From contig NZ_CP132976.1 of the NCBI RefSeq assembly GCF_030864005.1, positions 3,906,001 to 3,970,000 of the forward strand: DNA of 64,000 nucleotides, written 5' to 3'. Origin of the DNA: Achromobacter seleniivolatilans. Its GTDB lineage: Bacteria > Pseudomonadota > Gammaproteobacteria > Burkholderiales > Burkholderiaceae_B. Under the pieces are notes generated by a model. It saw only the letters and a program-made list of their open reading frames with translations. It had not been told where the DNA came from and searched no databases. Below are positions 16,984 to 26,886 of this stretch, in pieces (the stretch's first letter is position 1; each line of letters begins with the position of its first letter). Position numbers and translations under genes: made by a program.

Positions 16984-17895
16984 ATGCTCACCTTTCAGCA
17001 AATCATCCTTACGCTCCAGGAATACTGGGACAAGCAGGGTTGCGCCCTGCTGCAACCCTACGACATGGAAGTCGGCGCCGGCACCTCGCACACCGCGACG
17101 TTCCTGCGGGCGATCGGCCCGGAGCCGTGGCGCGCCGCCTATGTGCAGCCCTCGCGCCGGCCCAAGGATGGCCGCTACGGCGAAAACCCCAACCGCATGC
17201 AGCACTACTACCAGTACCAAGTGGTGCTGAAGCCCGCGCCCCCGGAAATCCTGGACCTGTACATCGGATCTCTGAAAGCGCTGGGCATCGACCCCACGCA
17301 GCACGACATCCGCTTTGTCGAAGACGACTGGGAAAACCCCACGCTGGGCGCCTGGGGCCTGGGCTGGGAAGTCTGGTTGAACGGCATGGAAGTCACGCAG
17401 TTCACTTACTTCCAGCAAGTAGGCGGGCTGGACTGCACGCCCACCACCGGCGAAATCACCTATGGCCTGGAACGCCTGGCCATGTACCTGCAAGACGTCG
17501 AAAGCGTCTATGACCTGGTCTGGACCGAAGGCGCCAACGGCAACCGCGTGCTGTATCGCGACGTGTTCCACCAGAACGAGGTGGAACAATCCACCTATAA
17601 CTTCGAGCACTCGTCGGCGGAAATGCTGTTTTCGCACTTCAATGACTACGAAGCCGAGGCCAAGCGCCTGATGGATGTGCCGCTGGCGCTGCCGGCCTAC
17701 GAGGCCGCGCTGAAAGCCGCGCACACCTTCAACATGCTGGACGCCCGGGGCGCCATCAGCGTCACCGAACGCGCTGCCTATATTGGCCGCATCCGCAACC
17801 TGTCGCGCACTGTCGCCCAGGCCTATTACGATTCCCGCGAACGACTGGGCTTTCCCATGCTGGGCCGCGCCAAGGCCGCCGGGGAGGCTGCATAA
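16984..17895 (+). CDS. glyQ: Glycine--tRNA ligase alpha subunit
   Basis: This 303-residue alpha chain of the bacterial heterotetrameric glycyl-tRNA synthetase holds the class II catalytic core. Visible segments include [43 protein letters not shown], the glycine-site region and [22 protein letters not shown]. It makes glycyl-AMP and charges tRNA-Gly together with GlyS, whose ATG follows the stop codon with no gap. The length is that of the family. Confidence 0.97.
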   Translation: MLTFQQIILTLQEYWDKQGCALLQPYDMEVGAGTSHTATFLRAIGPEPWRAAYVQPSRRPKDGRYGENPNRMQHYYQYQVVLKPAPPEILDLYIGSLKALGIDPTQHDIRFVEDDWENPTLGAWGLGWEVWLNGMEVTQFTYFQQVGGLDCTPTTGEITYGLERLAMYLQDVESVYDLVWTEGANGNRVLYRDVFHQNEVEQSTYNFEHSSAEMLFSHFNDYEAEAKRLMDVPLALPAYEAALKAAHTFNMLDARGAISVTERAAYIGRIRNLSRTVAQAYYDSRERLGFPMLGRAKAAGEAA

Positions 17896-20034
17896 ATGAC
17901 GACGAACATCCGCCCGCTGCTGGTCGAACTGCTGACCGAAGAACTCCCGCCCAAGGCGCTGCAAAAGCTGGGACAGGCCTACGCTGAAGGCGTGCGCTCA
18001 ACCCTGGAACGCCACGGCCTGCTGGCCGAGGGCTGCGCCGTGACGGCGTATTCCACGCCGCGCCGCCTGGCCGTGCACCTGTCCGCCGTGCTGGCGCAGG
18101 CGCCCGACCAGCCCTATGCCGAAAAGCTGATGCCGGTAAAGATCGGCCTGACCGAAGACGGCAAGGCCACGCCCGCGCTCCAGAAGAAACTGGCGGCCAA
18201 GGGCCTGGAAAACATCGACCTGTCCACCCTGGACCGCGAATCCGATGGCAAGCAGGACTACCTGGTTGCCCGCGGCACTGCCGCCGGCGCGCAACTGGCC
18301 ACGGGTCTGCAAGAAGGCATCGACACGGCGATCAACAGCCTGCCGATTCCCAAGGTCATGCGTTACCAATTGGCCGACGGCGTCACCACCGTCAAGTTTG
18401 TGCGCCCGGCCCACGGTCTGGTCGCCCTGTTTGGCGCCGATGTAGTGCCCGTGTCTGCGCTGGGCCTTACCGCCGGCCGCGATACGCTGGGCCACCGCTT
18501 CATGAGCACGGGCACGGTGTCGTTTGCCGACGCTGACTCCTACGTCGCGACCCTGGCTGACAAGGGCCGTGTCATGGCGTCTTTCGAAGGCCGCCGTGAC
18601 GAGATCCAGCGCCAGTTGCTGGACCATGCTGGCCGCCTGTCTGCCACGCTGGGCGATGACCCGGAAGTCACCGCGCTGCTGGACGAAGTGACCGCGCTGG
18701 TCGAACACCCCACCGTGTACTTGGGCCAGTTCGAAGAGCAGTTCCTGCAAGTGCCGCAGGAATGCCTGATTCTGACCATGCGTCTGAACCAGAAGTACTT
18801 CCCGCTGTTCGATCCGGCCACCGGCCGCCTGACGCACCGATTCCTGATCGTGAGCAATATGCACACGGACAATCCGGTGCATATCGTGGAAGGCAATCAG
18901 CGCGTCGTGCGCCCGCGCCTGGCCGATGCTCAATTCTTCTTCGAAACCGACCGCAAGACGCCGCTTGCCGCGCGTGTCGAGCAATTGGGTTCCATCGTTT
19001 ATCACAACAAGCTGGGCACCCAGCTTGAGCGCGTGGAGCGCGTGCGCGCCATTGCGCGCGGCGTAGCAGAACAATTGGGCGGCGACGCCTCCGCTGCTGA
19101 CCGGGCCGCCATGCTGGCCAAGGCCGACCTGGGTTCGAACATGGTCGGCGAATTCCCCGAGCTGCAAGGCATCATGGGCGCGTACTACGCGGCCGGTGAC
19201 GGCGAACCCGACAGTGTCGTGCAAGCGCTGCGCAGCCAGTACCGCAACCGCTACGACACTCCGGTTACGAAAGACACGCTCACCGCCGCCATCCTGTTCA
19301 TCGCTGAACGCGTGGAAACGCTGGTCGGCATCTGGGCCATTGGTCAGGCGCCCACGGGCGAACGCGACCCCTTCGGTCTGCGCCGTGCGGCGTTGGGTCT
19401 GATCAGCGCCTTTGAACAGCTCGCCGCAGGCGGCTGGCTGAAGATCAGCCAGGACGGCCCCCTGTCCTTGAACGGATTGCTGGACTTGACCGCGGGCACC
19501 TTCCCCGCCGGCAAGATCCCCGGTGACACCCTGTCTGAAGTGCGCACCTTCATTTATGAGCGCTATCGCAATCAGCTCATCAACGAATTCGACCGCAACG
19601 CGGTAGAAGCCGTCATTGCGCTGACGCCGCCCCTGCATCAAGTCGCGGAACGCGTGCGCGCCGCCGCCGCCTTCGCCCAACTGCCCGAAGCCGCCAGCCT
19701 GGCTGCCGCCAACAAGCGTATCGGCAACCTGCTGAAAAAAGCCGAAGGCGAGATCGGCGCGGTGAACGACGCCGCGCTGGTGGAACCCGCCGAAAAGGCG
19801 CTGGCCGCCGCAGTGGCCGCGCTGCGTCCGCAGGCCGAGGCCCAGCTTGCTGCTGGCGACTTCGCCGGCAGCCTTACCACGCTGGCGCAGGCACGCGAAC
19901 CGGTGGACGCCTTCTTTGCCGACATCATGGTCATGGCCGAAGACCCGGCCGTGCGCGCCAACCGTCTGGCCCTGCTGGGCCAGTTGCATGGCCTGATGAA
20001 CCAAGTGGCTGACATCTCCAGGCTAGCCCAGTGA
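17896..20034 (+). CDS. glyS: Glycine--tRNA ligase beta subunit
   Basis: This 712-residue beta subunit starts MTTNIRPLLVELLTEELPPKAL, the typical N-terminus. It contains the HD-like and B3/B4-type tRNA-recognition regions and a C-terminal anticodon-binding (DALR-like) domain (from about 580). It recognises tRNA-Gly and is needed for aminoacylation with GlyQ. The start is fixed by GGGGAGG about nine bases upstream, inside glyQ. The stop overlaps the GTG start of gmhB. Confidence 0.97.
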   Translation: MTTNIRPLLVELLTEELPPKALQKLGQAYAEGVRSTLERHGLLAEGCAVTAYSTPRRLAVHLSAVLAQAPDQPYAEKLMPVKIGLTEDGKATPALQKKLAAKGLENIDLSTLDRESDGKQDYLVARGTAAGAQLATGLQEGIDTAINSLPIPKVMRYQLADGVTTVKFVRPAHGLVALFGADVVPVSALGLTAGRDTLGHRFMSTGTVSFADADSYVATLADKGRVMASFEGRRDEIQRQLLDHAGRLSATLGDDPEVTALLDEVTALVEHPTVYLGQFEEQFLQVPQECLILTMRLNQKYFPLFDPATGRLTHRFLIVSNMHTDNPVHIVEGNQRVVRPRLADAQFFFETDRKTPLAARVEQLGSIVYHNKLGTQLERVERVRAIARGVAEQLGGDASAADRAAMLAKADLGSNMVGEFPELQGIMGAYYAAGDGEPDSVVQALRSQYRNRYDTPVTKDTLTAAILFIAERVETLVGIWAIGQAPTGERDPFGLRRAALGLISAFEQLAAGGWLKISQDGPLSLNGLLDLTAGTFPAGKIPGDTLSEVRTFIYERYRNQLINEFDRNAVEAVIALTPPLHQVAERVRAAAAFAQLPEAASLAAANKRIGNLLKKAEGEIGAVNDAALVEPAEKALAAAVAALRPQAEAQLAAGDFAGSLTTLAQAREPVDAFFADIMVMAEDPAVRANRLALLGQLHGLMNQVADISRLAQ

Positions 20035-20570
20035 AACTGATCATCCTAGACCGTGACGGCGTCATCAATCAGGACAGCGATGCGTTCGTCAAGAATCCCG
20101 ACGAATGGATTGCGCTGCCCGGCAGCCTGCAAGCCATCGCACGGCTGACGCAGGCAGGCTGGAAGGTGGTGGTTGCCACCAACCAGTCTGGCCTGGCCCG
20201 CGGCCTGTTCGATATGGACACGCTGACCGCCATCCACACCAAGATGCGGCGCGAGCTGGCCGCCGTGGGCGGCAATATCGACGCCGTGTTCCTGTGCCCG
20301 CACGGTCCGGATGACAACTGCAGCTGCCGCAAGCCCCGGCCCGGCATGTTTGAACAGATCGGCCATCGCTACGACATCGACCTGACGGGCGTGCCCGCTG
20401 TCGGCGATTCACTGCGCGATTTGCAAGCGTCGTCCTCCGTTGGCTGCTCGCCCTGGCTGGTGGAAACCGGCAACGGCAAGAAAACACTGGCCAAGGGCGG
20501 CTTGCCCGACAACACGCGTGTGTGCGAAAACCTGTCGGCCGTGGCCGACGCCCTGCTTCAGGACAATTGA
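20031..20570 (+). CDS. gmhB: D-glycero-beta-D-manno-heptose 1,7-bisphosphate 7-phosphatase
   Basis: This 179-residue HAD-superfamily phosphatase has the motif I DRDGVIN (nucleophile and acid Asp), ATNQSGLARG around the threonine of motif II, the zinc-binding loop CPHGPDDNCSCRKP (Cys and His ligands) typical of GmhB, and GDSLRDLQA in motif IV. It removes the C7 phosphate in ADP-heptose synthesis for the LPS inner core. The GTG at 20031 overlaps the glyS stop (GTGA). It shares a transcript with glyQS and the acyltransferase that follows, an arrangement common in Bordetella relatives. Confidence 0.94.
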   Translation: MKLIILDRDGVINQDSDAFVKNPDEWIALPGSLQAIARLTQAGWKVVVATNQSGLARGLFDMDTLTAIHTKMRRELAAVGGNIDAVFLCPHGPDDNCSCRKPRPGMFEQIGHRYDIDLTGVPAVGDSLRDLQASSSVGCSPWLVETGNGKKTLAKGGLPDNTRVCENLSAVADALLQDN

Positions 20571-20574
20571 TTCG

Positions 20575-21303
20575 ATGGCCCGGCTACGCTCGCTGCTGTA
20601 CTTTCTGTTTCTGGCCATCACGGTCATCCCTTACGCCTTTGCCTGCATCCTGTGGGCGCCGCTGCCGCTGCACTGGCGCTACAAACTGACGGTGGGCTGG
20701 CCACGGCTGGCCGTCTGGGGCGCCAAGGTTTTCTGCGGTATCCGCTGGCAGGTCAAGGGCTGGGAAAACCTGCCCGACGGCCCCGCGGTAGTGTTGTCCA
20801 AGCACCAATCCGCCTGGGAAACGCTGTTCTTCCCGGCCTACATGCCGCGCGAAGTTTGTTTTGTCTACAAGAAAGAGCTGCACATGGTGCCGTTCTTCGG
20901 TTGGGGCCTGGCGCTGCTGCGCATGATCGCCATCGACCGCGCTAAGGGGCGCGACGCCTTTGAGCAAGTGGTCAAGCAAGGCCAGACGCGTCTTGATGAG
21001 GGCCGCTGGCCGCTGCTGTTTCCCGAAGGCACCCGCGTGCCGCCGGGCAAGACGGCGCGCTTCAAGATGGGCGGCGCGCTGCTGGCCTCGCGCACGGGCG
21101 CGGCTGTCATTCCTGTGGCGCATAACGCCGGCGAATGCTGGCGGCGCAATGCTTTTGTGAAATATCCCGGCATGGTCACCCTGTCGATCGGTCCCGCGAT
21201 AGAATCCAAGGGTCTCTCCCCCGAAGAACTGAATCAAAAGGTTCAGGACTGGATCGAAGGGGAAATGCGGCGTCTCAACCCTGAAAGGTATGTCCAGCAC
21301 TGA
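20575..21303 (+). CDS. 1-acyl-sn-glycerol-3-phosphate acyltransferase (PlsC-like)
   Basis: This 242-residue inner-membrane acyltransferase has an N-terminal membrane segment (residues 5-28), motif I SKHQSAWET (H-x4-E rather than the usual H-x4-D), motif III FPEGTRVPPG and a proline-containing motif IV (VIPVAHNAGE). It should acylate lysophosphatidic acid in phospholipid synthesis. H-x4-E variants also include ornithine-lipid and other acyl-ACP-dependent enzymes, so the substrate is not certain. The start at 20575, four bases after gmhB, gives the normal length. Confidence 0.85.
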   Translation: MARLRSLLYFLFLAITVIPYAFACILWAPLPLHWRYKLTVGWPRLAVWGAKVFCGIRWQVKGWENLPDGPAVVLSKHQSAWETLFFPAYMPREVCFVYKKELHMVPFFGWGLALLRMIAIDRAKGRDAFEQVVKQGQTRLDEGRWPLLFPEGTRVPPGKTARFKMGGALLASRTGAAVIPVAHNAGECWRRNAFVKYPGMVTLSIGPAIESKGLSPEELNQKVQDWIEGEMRRLNPERYVQH

Positions 21304-22312
21304 TCAGCTCGAACTGTTGTTCGGCGTGCAAGAAGACGACGCGCCCAAGGGCGCGTCGCCGCTAGTCGTCTCGCCGAAAGCGCCCGCCCCGACCCGGCCG
21401 GCGCCCAAGCCCCCCGCTGCCCAGACGGACGCCCCGCAGCCGGTCGAACCGGCCAATCTCTTTCCCGACACCTCACCAGACGCCGCCTCAGTGCGCGATC
21501 CGCTGCTGACGCTGTCCCCCAACGCATCATCGCTGGTTCCAACGCCGTGTCCCGACCCCCTGCCGGAAGGCGCGCGCTGGCGCGAGGTCGCGACCGAGCA
21601 GCAGCCTATCGGCTTCGTCCTGCTGCGGTCGCGCCGGCGCAGCATCGGCTTTGTGATCACGGACGACGGCTTGCGCGTTACCGCGCCCAACTGGGTCACG
21701 CTGACGCAAATTGACGATGCCGTACGCGAAAAGTCCCGTTGGATTCTGGCCAAACTGCGTGAGTGGTACGCCCGCAAACAGCAGCTGGCCATGGCCCATA
21801 CTCGCTGGCAGGCGGGCGGCGAATTGCCGTATCTGGGCAAACGTATTCTTATCGGCGTAGGCGGCGACAGCCGTCAAACCTACCTGTCAGGCGATGCCGA
21901 TGCGCCGGAAGACGGCGACACCTTATGGCTGGCGCTACCCTCTTCAGCAGACCAAAGCCGCATCCGCGACTCGGCGCAAGCCTGGTTGCAGCAACGTGCA
22001 GGCGCCTGGTTTGGCGCCCGGCTGGCGCACTTTTTGCAGATCAGCGGCTTAAAGATCCGCCGCTGGCGCTTGTCGTCGGCCGCCACCCGCTGGGGATCGT
22101 GCACCAGCGACGGCAACATCATGCTGAACTGGCGTCTGGTTCATTTCGCGCCCGGCATTATTGATTACGTCATCGCGCACGAGCTTGCTCATCTGCGCGA
22201 GATGAACCACAGTCAGGACTTCTGGCGCGAAGTGGGCCAGATCCTGCCTGACTTCGAAGACGCCAAAAATATCCTGCGGCGTCACGACCCTGCTTCCCTG
22301 CCTCAGTTCTGA
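21290..22312 (+). CDS. YgjP-type (DUF45, M48-like) metallopeptidase
   Basis: This 340-residue protein has its C-terminal two thirds as the YgjP/DUF45 domain. The RSRRRSIGFVITDDGLRVTAP segment and the zinc site HELAHLREMNHS (H-E-x2-H, with the later His in NHS as third ligand) are followed by FWREVGQILPDF. The first 95 residues or so are proline- and alanine-rich and look unstructured, an extension many family members lack. Function in bacteria is not established; YgjP-like proteins resemble SprT/Wss1 proteases. It overlaps the acyltransferase gene by 14 nt, so it is co-translated with it. Confidence 0.82.
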   Translation: MSSTDQLELLFGVQEDDAPKGASPLVVSPKAPAPTRPAPKPPAAQTDAPQPVEPANLFPDTSPDAASVRDPLLTLSPNASSLVPTPCPDPLPEGARWREVATEQQPIGFVLLRSRRRSIGFVITDDGLRVTAPNWVTLTQIDDAVREKSRWILAKLREWYARKQQLAMAHTRWQAGGELPYLGKRILIGVGGDSRQTYLSGDADAPEDGDTLWLALPSSADQSRIRDSAQAWLQQRAGAWFGARLAHFLQISGLKIRRWRLSSAATRWGSCTSDGNIMLNWRLVHFAPGIIDYVIAHELAHLREMNHSQDFWREVGQILPDFEDAKNILRRHDPASLPQF

Positions 22313-22331
22313 GGCGCATCGGAGACAAAAA

Positions 22332-23474
22332 ATGTTGCTGCTGATTCCGGGCCCGGTCACGACCGATGCGCGGGTGAAGGCCGCCATGGCGCAAGACTAT
22401 GCGCCATGGGACAACGATTTCCGCGAGACCTACCGGCAGGTCTGCGATAGCGTGCTGCGCGTGGCGCAAGGAGTGGCGGGCGAACACACTGCACTGGCGC
22501 TGCCCGGTTGCGGCCACTTCGCGGTGGAAGCCGCCATCCGCACGTTTGTGCCTCCGGGCGGCCGCTTGTTGGCGCCGTCCACGGGCGCCTATGCCGCCCG
22601 CTTGCAAAAGCTGGCAGGGGACGCGGGCCGCGTTGCCGTGCCGCTGTTTGTGGGCGCCACCGAACGCGTGGATCCACAAGCCGTCGCCGCCGCGCTGGAA
22701 CAAGACCCCACGCTGACGCACCTGGCGCTGGTCTACAGCGAAACGGGTAGCGGCATCTGCCACGACGTGCCTGAGTTGGCACGCATTGCCCACGCGCTGG
22801 GCCGGCGCGTGATTGTCGACGCGGTTTCCGCATTCGGCGCGCTGCCGCTGGATTTGAGTACGCTGCCCGCGGTTGACGCCGTGGTGCTGACCGCCAACAA
22901 ATGTCTGGAAGGCTTGCCGGGCGCGGCCTTCGTCGTGGCCAGGGTAGACAGCCTTGAGGCCAATCGCGGCAACGCCGGCAGCTGGTCGCTGGACCTGTCC
23001 GATATCTATCAGCACACGCTGGTCCCGAACGCGGGACCGCGATTCACGCCCCCTGCGCCCACCCTGGCCGCGCTGGCCGTGGCGCTGGACCTGTTCTGGC
23101 AAGAAGGCCGGCAAGCGCGCCTGGCCCGTTACACCGCCAACATGCGCACGCTTTATGATGGCGTCAGTGAACTGGGCTTGACCCCGTACCTGCCACCCGC
23201 GCTGCAAGGCCCCATCGTCGTCAATGTCCATGCGCCGGATGCGCCGACCTGGAACCTGCAACTATTCGTAGACGCGCTCAAGCGCCGCGGCTATGTACTC
23301 AGCAACTTCTACAACACCGAACCTCCCACGTTCCGAGTCGGCTGTATCGGCGCCTTTGGCGCTGAACAGATGCAGCTAGCGGTCGACGCCATGGGCGGCG
23401 CGCTGCGAGACATCGGCATCACCCGGGAACGCACCGGCGCCCCTCGGTTCTTTCCCCAACCTCTTATCGCTTAA
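22332..23474 (+). CDS. PLP aminotransferase, 2-aminoethylphosphonate--pyruvate transaminase-like
   Basis: This 380-residue class V aminotransferase starts [18 protein letters not shown], then [21 protein letters not shown] and [31 protein letters not shown] gives the PLP-phosphate and ring-Asp region and [11 protein letters not shown] the PLP lysine. These match PhnW more closely than alanine--glyoxylate transaminase. [15 protein letters not shown] and [16 protein letters not shown] also fit. PhnW takes the amino group from 2-aminoethylphosphonate to pyruvate. No phosphonoacetaldehyde hydrolase or phosphonate transporter is nearby, so the actual amine donor is open. Confidence 0.82.
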   Translation: MLLLIPGPVTTDARVKAAMAQDYAPWDNDFRETYRQVCDSVLRVAQGVAGEHTALALPGCGHFAVEAAIRTFVPPGGRLLAPSTGAYAARLQKLAGDAGRVAVPLFVGATERVDPQAVAAALEQDPTLTHLALVYSETGSGICHDVPELARIAHALGRRVIVDAVSAFGALPLDLSTLPAVDAVVLTANKCLEGLPGAAFVVARVDSLEANRGNAGSWSLDLSDIYQHTLVPNAGPRFTPPAPTLAALAVALDLFWQEGRQARLARYTANMRTLYDGVSELGLTPYLPPALQGPIVVNVHAPDAPTWNLQLFVDALKRRGYVLSNFYNTEPPTFRVGCIGAFGAEQMQLAVDAMGGALRDIGITRERTGAPRFFPQPLIA

Positions 23475-23485
23475 GGAAAACATCC

Positions 23486-23881
23486 ATGCGTATGCTCCAC
23501 ACCATGCTGCGAGTCGGCAACCTCGACAAGTCCATCGACTTCTACACGAACGTGCTCGGCATGCGCGTCCTGCGCCGCAACGACTACCCCGACGGCAAAT
23601 TCACGCTGGCTTTCGTGGGTTACCACGATGAGTCCGAAGGCGCCGTCATCGAGCTGACCCACAACTGGGACACCGACAAATACGACTTGGGCACCGGCTA
23701 CGGCCACATCGCCCTGGAAGTCGACAACGCCTACGAAGCCTGTGACAAGGTCAAGGAACGCGGCGGCAAAGTGACCCGCGAAGCCGGCCCGATGAAGCAC
23801 GGCAAGACGGTGATTGCGTTCGTCGAAGATCCCGACGGTTACAAGATCGAATTCATCCAGAAGAAAGATCGCCAAGACTGA
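23486..23881 (+). CDS. gloA: Lactoylglutathione lyase (glyoxalase I)
   Basis: This 131-residue enzyme of the vicinal oxygen chelate fold has all four metal ligands in place: His near the N-terminus ([18 protein letters not shown]), Glu in [10 protein letters not shown], His in YGHIALEV and Glu in YKIEFIQ. It converts the methylglyoxal-glutathione adduct to S-lactoylglutathione in the cytoplasm. An AGGA is correctly spaced before the ATG at 23486. It sits 11 nt after the aminotransferase and 12 nt before the deformylase gene, suggesting one transcript. Confidence 0.95.
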   Translation: MRMLHTMLRVGNLDKSIDFYTNVLGMRVLRRNDYPDGKFTLAFVGYHDESEGAVIELTHNWDTDKYDLGTGYGHIALEVDNAYEACDKVKERGGKVTREAGPMKHGKTVIAFVEDPDGYKIEFIQKKDRQD

Positions 23882-23893
23882 TTCTTTGAAATC

Positions 23894-24427
23894 ATGATCC
23901 ACACCATCTTGAAAATGGGCGACCCGCGCTTACTGCGCGTGGCGCCGCCGGTTGCGCAGTTCGACACTCCCGAGCTGCACGCCTTGATCGAAGACATGTT
24001 TGAAACCATGGCGGCGGCGCAAGGCGTGGGGCTCGCCGCCCCGCAGATCGGCGTGGACCTGCAACTGGTGATCTTCGGCTTCGACCGCAACGAGCGCTAT
24101 CCCGACGCGCCCGCCGTGCCGCAAACGATACTTTGCAATCCGGTCATCACGCCGCTGTCGGACGAGATGGAAGACGGCTGGGAAGGCTGCCTGTCGGTGC
24201 CGGGCCTGCGAGGCCAGGTGCCGCGCTACCGTCACATCCGCTATAGCGGCCGCGATCCCTACGGCAAGCTCGTCGAGCGTGAAGCGGAAGGGTTTCACGC
24301 CCGCGTCGTGCAGCATGAGTGCGACCACCTCATCGGACGCCTTTATCCGTCGCGCATCCAGGATTTCACGAAATTCGGTTTCACGGAAATCCTGTTCCCC
24401 GGCATGGACCCGAACCAGGACGACTAA
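23894..24427 (+). CDS. def: Peptide deformylase
   Basis: This 177-residue metalloenzyme has motif 1 [10 protein letters not shown], motif 2 EGCLSVPG (Cys ligand) and motif 3 QHECDHLIG (two His ligands and the catalytic Glu). It removes the N-formyl group from new proteins. The position next to gloA rather than fmt suggests this may be a second deformylase, as many Betaproteobacteria have a copy in the fmt locus. Its last four bases overlap the end of the convergent fadE gene. Confidence 0.94.
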   Translation: MIHTILKMGDPRLLRVAPPVAQFDTPELHALIEDMFETMAAAQGVGLAAPQIGVDLQLVIFGFDRNERYPDAPAVPQTILCNPVITPLSDEMEDGWEGCLSVPGLRGQVPRYRHIRYSGRDPYGKLVEREAEGFHARVVQHECDHLIGRLYPSRIQDFTKFGFTEILFPGMDPNQDD

Positions 24428-26739
24428 GCGTCCTGATCCGCCGCCGCCCTTGCATAGGCCGCTTGCGCGGCTTGTGGCGACAACGTTTCCGGCGCGAAAT
24501 CATCCACTTGCAAGACCCGCGACACGATGGCCTCGGCAGCTTGCAGCTGCTCGGCCTGCGTGTCCGTGATTGCGCCGCGCTGGTGGGCTTCACGCCAGTC
24601 GCGCACGCCTGATTGCCGCAACCGGTCGCGGATAGGTTGCACGGCATCCACCAGCGCAAACGCGCGCGTCAGCAGTGCGAGCGGATCGCGCGCCAATGGA
24701 TCGTCCCTGACAGGTTGATCACCCGGCACAACGCCGGCCAGCGGTTCACTGGCCGGCTCACGATGCAAGTCGGCCGCAAGCCGCACATGGGTCGGTGACG
24801 GTTTCAGCAACAGTTCGGCGCATTCCCTCGTCAAGGCGTCGCCCGGACCTTTGGCCAGACGCAGCGGCAAGATAGCGGCCCGCAAGCCCCAGGCCAGCAC
24901 ACGCCCGGGCAGATTGCGCAGCACTTGATCGATGCGGTTCTCGATCGTGGCGTAACCCTTGGCCATGCACCAATGCACCAACGGCAGATCGTCGTGCTTG
25001 CGACCTTCGTCTTCCCAGCGCTTCAACACCGCCGACAGCAGATACAGCTCGGACAGAATGTCACCCAGCCGCGCCGAAATCATCTCGCGCCGCTTCAGGC
25101 CGCCTCCCAGCTGCGCCAGCGTGGCATCGGCCAGCAGCGCAAACGCAGACGAATAACGGCCCAGACGCCGGTAGTGGCCCGCCGTGGGCCCGGAAGATGG
25201 CGCGGGCGCCAACATGCCGCCCGTCCAGGCGCGGCCGATCGCACGCAACGTGTTCTTGCCTGCATGGCGCAAATGGCGCCAGAACACATCGTGGAAGACC
25301 TCCATGCCCCGCTCTTCATCCGGATTGGCCAGCGCCATCATTTCCGGCATCAGATAAGGATGGGCGCGGATCGCGCCCTGTCCGAAGATGATCAGGTTGC
25401 GCGTCAGGATATTGGCGCCTTCAACCGTGATGGCGATGGGCACCGCGCGATACAGCGCGCCCAGATAATTGCTGGGCCCGTCGATCACGCCGCGCCCGGC
25501 ATGCACGTCCATCGCCTCGTTGACCGAGGTACGCATACGCTCCGTGGCGTGATATTTCATGATGCCGGACACCACCGCCGGCTTCACGTCCTGATTCAGT
25601 GCAGCGCACGTCAACCTGCGCGCCGCTTCCACCAGGTACGCATTGCCGGCCAGGCTGGCCAGTTGTTCCTGCACCCCTTCGAATTTTCCGATGGGAATGC
25701 CGAATTGCTCACGCACGCGGGCGTACATGCCTGTCGTATGCGCGCACATCACGGCCGCAGCTGCCGACAACGAGGGCAGCGAAATCCCGCGGCCCGCGGC
25801 CAGCGCGCTCATCAGCATCTGCCAGCCCTGACCTGCGCGGTCGGCGCCGCCGATCAGCGCATCCAGCGGCACGAAGACATCCTGGCCGCGGTTGGGACCG
25901 TTCTGAAAAGCCTGCATGGCAGGAAGATGGCGGCGCCCGATTTCCACGCCCGGCGCCTCGGTCGGCACCAGAGCCACCGAAATACCGATATCTTTAGCAC
26001 CGCCCAAAATACCGTCGGGGTCAGACATCTTGAACGCCAGCCCCAGCACCGTCGCTACCGGGCCCAGCGTGATGTATCGCTTGTGCCAATTCAGCCGAAT
26101 ACCGATCAATTCCCGGCCATCAACCACTTGGCGGCACACGACGCCGGTATCCACCATGGACGCGGCATCGGAACCGGCCTCTGGGCTGGTGAGGCCAAAG
26201 CACGGAATCTCGCGCCCATCGGCCAGCCGCGGCAGCCAGTAGTCACGTTGCGCGGGCGTGCCGAACTGCATCAGCAATTCACCCGGCCCCAATGAATTGG
26301 GCACCATCACGGTCACGCCAGCGGTGACGGAATACGCAGAAATCCGGCGCACGACTTCCGAGTGCGCATAGGGTGAAAACCCGAGGCCGCCGTAGCGGCG
26401 CGGAATGATCATGCCGAAAAACCGCTGCGACTTCAGAAACGACCAGACCTCGGGCGGCAAGTCGCGCCGGTTCCAGGTGATATCCCATTCATCCAGCATG
26501 GCGCACAAGCGCGCCACGGGGCCATCGATAAAGGCCTGCTCTTCCCGGGTAAGCGTGGCGGCCGGAACATCCAGCAGCTTTCTCCAGTCGGGATTTCCGG
26601 TGAAAAGATCGGCATCCCACCAGGTGTCTCCGGCCTCGATGGCATCGCGCTCCGTGGCCGACATGGCGGGCAAGGCGTTGCGTGCCCAGCGGTATGCGGG
26701 TTCCGAGATGCGGCGCCGGCGCCAGGCATTGAAATCCAT
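24424..26739 (-). CDS. fadE: Acyl-CoA dehydrogenase, FadE type
   Basis: This 771-residue FAD enzyme has an acyl-CoA dehydrogenase core at about 70-480 (N-terminal helical, beta-barrel and C-terminal helical parts, with [11 protein letters not shown] and [11 protein letters not shown]). The long FadE-type C-terminal domain (about 490-771) is absent from ordinary 380-residue enzymes. It performs the first step of fatty-acid beta-oxidation. GAGGGGA lies six bases before the ATG. E. coli FadE is slightly longer (814), mainly because of its N-terminal membrane region, which is reduced here. Confidence 0.92.
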   Translation of the reverse strand: MDFNAWRRRRISEPAYRWARNALPAMSATERDAIEAGDTWWDADLFTGNPDWRKLLDVPAATLTREEQAFIDGPVARLCAMLDEWDITWNRRDLPPEVWSFLKSQRFFGMIIPRRYGGLGFSPYAHSEVVRRISAYSVTAGVTVMVPNSLGPGELLMQFGTPAQRDYWLPRLADGREIPCFGLTSPEAGSDAASMVDTGVVCRQVVDGRELIGIRLNWHKRYITLGPVATVLGLAFKMSDPDGILGGAKDIGISVALVPTEAPGVEIGRRHLPAMQAFQNGPNRGQDVFVPLDALIGGADRAGQGWQMLMSALAAGRGISLPSLSAAAAVMCAHTTGMYARVREQFGIPIGKFEGVQEQLASLAGNAYLVEAARRLTCAALNQDVKPAVVSGIMKYHATERMRTSVNEAMDVHAGRGVIDGPSNYLGALYRAVPIAITVEGANILTRNLIIFGQGAIRAHPYLMPEMMALANPDEERGMEVFHDVFWRHLRHAGKNTLRAIGRAWTGGMLAPAPSSGPTAGHYRRLGRYSSAFALLADATLAQLGGGLKRREMISARLGDILSELYLLSAVLKRWEDEGRKHDDLPLVHWCMAKGYATIENRIDQVLRNLPGRVLAWGLRAAILPLRLAKGPGDALTRECAELLLKPSPTHVRLAADLHREPASEPLAGVVPGDQPVRDDPLARDPLALLTRAFALVDAVQPIRDRLRQSGVRDWREAHQRGAITDTQAEQLQAAEAIVSRVLQVDDFAPETLSPQAAQAAYARAAADQDA

Positions 26740-26886
26740 GAGTTCCCCTCACTGTTATGGCCACAGGGCGTATCGGATCAAAGTACCAGAATTGACCCCT
26801 GCGGGCCAAACCGGAGAGTGCCGACTCTGCGACAATGAGCGTCGCCGCGCTGGTGCGCAATCAACCGCTATCCGGGCACTTTTCGC

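Noticed and set aside
17998..20004. Very long open frame antisense to glyS
   Set aside because: It mirrors the codon bias of glyS, has no ribosome site or family resemblance, and its composition (His/Arg/Gly/Gln rich) is that of a GC-rich shadow.
24925..26295. Long plus-strand open frame antisense to fadE
   Set aside because: FadE is clearly real across the same bases; the antisense translation is Arg/His/Gln-rich with no motif.
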